Assembly (NCBI RefSeq): GCF_000717275.1
Contig: NZ_JNYV01000002.1
Location: 1,240,001 to 1,304,000 of the forward strand
Length of the DNA: 64,000 nt
Direction of reading: 5' to 3'
Source: Kitasatospora arboriphila
Lineage (GTDB): Bacteria; Actinomycetota; Actinomycetes; Mycobacteriales; Mycobacteriaceae
Below are positions 60,549-64,000 of the stretch, in pieces (the stretch's first letter is position 1; each line of letters begins with the position of its first letter). The translations under genes and the position numbers were made by a program. The notes under the pieces were generated by a model. That model worked only from the letters and a program-made list of their open reading frames with translations. It was not told the DNA's origin and made no database searches.

Positions 60549-62416
60549 TGACTCGCCAACTGCTCCGGCTCGCCACCGCCGGTTCGGTGGACGACGGTAA
60601 GAGCACCTTGATCGGCCGGTTGCTCCACGACACCGACAGTCTGCCGCTCGATCACCTCGAATCGGTCACCGACACCGAAGGTGTTGCCGACCTCGCCGCC
60701 CTGTCCGACGGTCTGCGGGCCGAACGCGAGCAGGGCATCACCATCGACGTGGCCTACCGCTTCTTCTCCACGGCCACACGCAATTTCATCCTCGCCGACA
60801 CCCCCGGTCACGAGGCGTACACGCGCAACATGTTCACCGGTGCGTCCAACGCACACGTGGCCGTGCTGCTGGTGGACGCCCGTGCGGGCGTGGTTCGTCA
60901 GACCCGTCGCCACGCCCGGATCGCCACGTTGCTCCGGGTGCCCCACCTGGTCGCGGCGGTCAACAAGATCGACCTGGTCGACTACAGCGAAGAGCGTTTC
61001 GCCGAGGTCGAAGCCGAATTGCACGTGCTCGCACAACGTTTGGGTGTCCAGAACCTCACCGTTGTTCCTCTGGCCGCCAAGCTCGGCGACAACGTCGTGA
61101 CCCGTTCGACCAACACACCCTGGTACACCGGTCCGACGTTGCTGGAGTTCCTCGAGGCCGTCGAGTTGAAGGCGCCCGCCGCCGAACCGACCGAGGTGCG
61201 TCTTGCCGTGCAGTGGGTGTCGCGGCCGGCCGCCGGCGAGCGTCGTCGCTACACGGGCCGGTTGTCTGCGGGCACCCTGCAGGTCGGTGATCCGATCGTG
61301 GTGCTGCCGTCGGGTTCGAAGAGTCGCGTCACCGCACTCGACACCCTCGACGACGACCGCAGCGTGGCCGTCGCGCCTTTGTCGGTGTCGGTGGAACTGG
61401 CCGACGAGATCGACGTGGGCCGCGGCGACATGATCGTCAGTGGGTCACCGGATGCGCACCTACCGGTCGCCGCCCGTGAGCTCGACGTCACGGTCTGCTG
61501 GTTCTCGGAGACGCCGCTTCGTGCGGGGGACCGGATCGCGCTGAAGCAGGCGACGCGCACGGTGCGCGCCACGGTCCAGGAGCTGCACAGCCGACTGGAT
61601 CCCGAGACACTGGGCGAGGATCCGCATCCCGTGGAACTCGCGCTGAACGACGTCGGCACGGTGACGTTGCGCACCAGTTCCATCGTGGTGGCCGATCCGT
61701 ACGCGGACAACCGCGATGTCGGTGCGTTCATCCTCATCGATGAGAACTCCAACGACACGGTGGGCGCCGGCACCATCACCGAGCCCCGGGAGGTCAAGCC
61801 GGGCGCCCGGACACGCAACGACATCAAGTGGCATCCGTCCTCCCTCGAACGCACCCATCGGTGGAGTGCGGTCGGTCAGCGGGGAGCGGTCATCTGGCTC
61901 ACCGGCCTGCCGGCGTCGGGCAAGTCGACCGTCGCGGTCGCACTCGAGCGTGCACTGGTCGAGTCGGGTCGGGTGGCCTATCTGCTCGACGGCGACAACG
62001 TGCGCCACGGGCTGTCGGACGACCTCGGGTTCTCGGCCGGGGACAGGGCCGAGAACATTCGCCGGGTCGGGCATCTGACCAGGCTCTTCGCCGATGCCGG
62101 GGTGGTGGCGATCGCATCGCTGGTGTCGCCGCTGCGCAGTGACCGGGAGATTCCCCGGGCACTGACGGCCGCCGCCGACCTCCCGTTCATCGAAGTCCAT
62201 GTGGCCACGCCGCTGGCCGAGTGTGAACGTCGCGATCCGAAGGGGCTCTACGCGAAGGCACGGGCGGGCGAACTCAAGGGGCTCACCGGGATCGACACGC
62301 CGTACGAGGCGCCGGAGAACCCGGATCTGGTGATCGATACGACGGGCGCCGATGCCGACGAACTGGTGAGGCAGATCCTGGAGATCCTCGCCGATCGCGA
62401 GCACGCAAGCGTCTGA
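60548..62416 (+). CDS. cysNC: Sulfate adenylyltransferase large subunit fused to APS kinase
   Basis: A 622-residue fusion. Residues about 1-435 form the CysN GTPase (AGSVDDGKSTLIGRLLHDTD, LADTPGHEAYTRNMFTGASN, AAVNKIDLVD) and about 450-622 the CysC APS kinase (VIWLTGLPASGKSTVAVALE, NVRHGLSDDLGFSAGDRAEN, KGLYAKARAGELKGLTGIDT). CysD and CysN make APS, CysC phosphorylates it to PAPS, the donor used by Stf0 upstream. The TGATG overlap with cysD indicates coupling. Actinobacterial and other fusions of this kind are known. Confidence 0.97.
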   Translation: MTRQLLRLATAGSVDDGKSTLIGRLLHDTDSLPLDHLESVTDTEGVADLAALSDGLRAEREQGITIDVAYRFFSTATRNFILADTPGHEAYTRNMFTGASNAHVAVLLVDARAGVVRQTRRHARIATLLRVPHLVAAVNKIDLVDYSEERFAEVEAELHVLAQRLGVQNLTVVPLAAKLGDNVVTRSTNTPWYTGPTLLEFLEAVELKAPAAEPTEVRLAVQWVSRPAAGERRRYTGRLSAGTLQVGDPIVVLPSGSKSRVTALDTLDDDRSVAVAPLSVSVELADEIDVGRGDMIVSGSPDAHLPVAARELDVTVCWFSETPLRAGDRIALKQATRTVRATVQELHSRLDPETLGEDPHPVELALNDVGTVTLRTSSIVVADPYADNRDVGAFILIDENSNDTVGAGTITEPREVKPGARTRNDIKWHPSSLERTHRWSAVGQRGAVIWLTGLPASGKSTVAVALERALVESGRVAYLLDGDNVRHGLSDDLGFSAGDRAENIRRVGHLTRLFADAGVVAIASLVSPLRSDREIPRALTAAADLPFIEVHVATPLAECERRDPKGLYAKARAGELKGLTGIDTPYEAPENPDLVIDTTGADADELVRQILEILADREHASV

Positions 62417-62449
62417 TCCCCGCCTGCCGGCGAGCTCAGGGTTTGGGGT

Positions 62450-62992
62450 TCAGGGCACCTCGTCGGTCTTCAGGAGACCGAAGACGACGAGGTCGTGCCT
62501 GCGACCGTTCTTGCCCGGTGCTGCCGATCGGAGAACACCCTCCTGGGTGAACCCACATTTGCGGGCGACGGCGCGTGACGCCTTGTTCTCCGTGTAGGCG
62601 TCCAGTTCCACCCGGACTGCCCCGATCTGCCAGGAGAACTCGATGAGCAGCCGGGTCGCCCTGGTGGCCACACCGGCGCCGCGTGCCCAGGGGGCCACCG
62701 CGTACCCGATCTCGGTCACCGCGTCGTCGTCCTTCGCCCGCAAACCGCACACCCCGAGGAACGCGTCGTCGCGATCGACGATCGCGACGTCGAATCCCGG
62801 CCACACCTTGACCGACCGATCCTCGACGAAGTCGCGGGCGTCGGCCTCGGTGTACGGACTCGGAACCACGGTGAACTCGGCCGTCGCATGGTCCTGGCTG
62901 GCCGCGAGTACGGCGCCGATGTCGTCGTGCACGAAGGGTCGGAGGGTGATCACCCGATCGGTCAGCGTGGGGATGTGCCGAGGCCAGTCCAT
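62450..62992 (-). CDS. GNAT acetyltransferase, RimJ/RimL type
   Basis: A 180-residue GNAT enzyme. ITLRPFVHDDIGAVLAASQD is the N-terminal block, IGYAVAPWARGAGVATRATR the acetyl-CoA loop (R/Q-x-x-G-x-A variant), and AVARKCGFTQEGVLRSAAPG the C-terminal motif of the RimJ/RimL group that acetylates N-termini or small molecules. ATG 62992 is chosen; GTG 63001 is an alternative. It is convergent with cysNC. Substrate unknown. Confidence 0.87.
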   Translation of the reverse strand: MDWPRHIPTLTDRVITLRPFVHDDIGAVLAASQDHATAEFTVVPSPYTEADARDFVEDRSVKVWPGFDVAIVDRDDAFLGVCGLRAKDDDAVTEIGYAVAPWARGAGVATRATRLLIEFSWQIGAVRVELDAYTENKASRAVARKCGFTQEGVLRSAAPGKNGRRHDLVVFGLLKTDEVP

Positions 62993-63109
62993 GTGTTCCA
63001 CGGTAGTGGTGAGTGGCGGGGGCGCGGCGCCTCACGGACCTCCACTAAGGTGCAGAAGCAACGTCCCCGGCCGTCTTGCCGGCCGCCCCAGCCAACGAAA
63101 AGGGAATGC

Positions 63110-64000
63110 ATGCTTTTGGCCGCGTGGATCACGGTCGTCACCGCGGTGATCCTGATCGTGCCCGGGGCCCTGGTCGGACGGCGGATGTCATTGCCGTGGC
63201 CGGTGGCGGTCGCCGCTGGTGCGCCGCTCACATTCGGCATGATCGGCATCTTCACCGTGCTCTACGGGGCGCTGTCCATCCCGTGGAACGTCGGGACGGC
63301 TGCGGTGATGGTGGGAGTGTCCTGGCTGGTGGCGTGGGGGTGGGACCTCGGAACCCGCCGATTCGGGTCCCTGGCCCCGGTGGTCGCCGCCGAGGTACGC
63401 CCGATCAGTCGCCCGGCCCTGTTGACCGTTGCCGCCGGTGTGTTGCTGGGCGCGCTGATCATCGTCCTGACGTCGATCCGGCGACTGATCGGCACCACAT
63501 TCTTCGGACTGAACAACATCTCGCAGGTGTGGGACGCCTTGTGGCATGCCGATGCTCTGCAGTGGATCCATGAGACCGGCGACGGGTCGTCGCTCCACAT
63601 GGGCGAGCTGATGAACTACGACACGCACGGATTCAACTATTACCCGAACACGTGGCACGACCTGGGCGCTCTGCTCTACCCGTTGACCGGTGCAAACACC
63701 GTGGAGTTGTACAACATCTACTCCCCGGCGTCGCTGGCGTTCACCTTGCCGATCAGTATCGGGTCGCTCGCATATTGGCTGGGCCGCAAGCGATTCGATC
63801 CGGACCGGAGCGCGGTCTTCGCAGCTCTTGCCGCCGCGGTCACGGCCGTCTTCCCGTCGTTGCCCTACGTGGAACTCGCGTTCACGGCAGTCCCCAACGC
63901 GGTCGGCGTCTCTTTGGCGCCGGTCACCGCGGTGCTCGTGATCAGTGCGGTCGGCGATCGTCGCCGCGTGCTCGCGGCTGTGCTCGCGATCGCCGGTACC
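63110..64000 (+). CDS. Large polytopic membrane protein (3' truncated), DUF6541-like
   Basis: The first 297 codons of a protein that runs off the window. The ATG at 63110 follows AGGGA. Hydrophobic helices alternate with short loops: LAAWITVVTAVILIVPGALV, IGIFTVLYGALSIPWNVGTA, LLTVAAGVLLGALIIVLTSI, then a long extracytoplasmic loop (NNISQVWDALWHADALQWIH, YYPNTWHDLGALLYP) and more helices (SRPALLTVAAGVLL precedes it). The loop with W-D and H-x-D and the overall layout recall GT-C-type glycosyltransferases of the mycobacterial envelope and the DUF6541 family. Complete length, and so the family, cannot be confirmed. Confidence 0.7.
   Translation, partial: MLLAAWITVVTAVILIVPGALVGRRMSLPWPVAVAAGAPLTFGMIGIFTVLYGALSIPWNVGTAAVMVGVSWLVAWGWDLGTRRFGSLAPVVAAEVRPISRPALLTVAAGVLLGALIIVLTSIRRLIGTTFFGLNNISQVWDALWHADALQWIHETGDGSSLHMGELMNYDTHGFNYYPNTWHDLGALLYPLTGANTVELYNIYSPASLAFTLPISIGSLAYWLGRKRFDPDRSAVFAALAAAVTAVFPSLPYVELAFTAVPNAVGVSLAPVTAVLVISAVGDRRRVLAAVLAIAGT

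Overview
This is a high-GC, gene-dense chromosomal segment from an actinobacterium of the order Mycobacteriales. The strongest evidence is gene order. From about 17.8 kb to 54.8 kb the window follows the Mycobacterium tuberculosis stretch Rv3683 to Rv3644c almost gene for gene: metallophosphoesterase, ponA2, whiB4, two ArsA-type ATPases, DUF4177, RidA, MBL hydrolase, crp, nth, TlpA-like, CoA Nudix, marP, ephE-like, holin-like, acs, Fic-like, HAD phosphatase, Ssd/tad operon, SftH-type helicase, cspA, topA, adenylate cyclase, holB. The KstR-type operators, an SOS-boxed 13E12/DUF222 gene and Stf0 fit the same order. A Gordonia-like genus is plausible, but the sequence alone does not settle the genus.

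Layout. 0-9 kb: a pair of fluoride channels (the first truncated by the window edge), a KstR-boxed thioesterase, a frameshifted 13E12 HNH gene under an SOS-like box, a three-gene AIM24 operon, small membrane proteins, a GlxA-type AraC regulator and a secreted trypsin-like protease. 9-17.5 kb: an iron-storage group (bacterioferritin, a duplicated-domain protein, Bfd), a KstR-boxed nitronate monooxygenase, an FdhF/YdeP-type molybdoenzyme, a TetR regulator, and a NTF2/MarR/SDR module whose promoters share a TGACATGTCA palindrome. 17.7-54.8 kb: the conserved core described above, with an orphan hypB inserted between ridA and the MBL gene. 54.9-64 kb: tRNA-Thr, a PIG-L deacetylase, a divergent TetR next to an iron-sulfur 6-4 photolyase, a stf0-cysD-cysNC operon that couples PAPS synthesis to trehalose sulfation, a GNAT acetyltransferase, and the first 297 codons of a large membrane protein that runs off the window.

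Non-coding content. There are two tRNAs (Pro-CGG on the minus strand, Thr-CGT on the plus strand). The 465-bp gap between the Fic-like and HAD genes sits where M. tuberculosis encodes the Ms1/MTS2823 RNA. It holds a minus-strand promoter, a long-range 14-bp closing stem and a terminal hairpin about 300 nt from the predicted start, so I call it an Ms1-type RNA. A second structured RNA or leader is proposed upstream of the tad operon. Crp-type sites lie upstream of whiB4 and between acs and a LuxR regulator, and crp itself is in the window. No CRISPR array, prophage or intact insertion sequence was seen. I found no wholly new multi-gene system; the most original signals are regulatory DNA and RNA.
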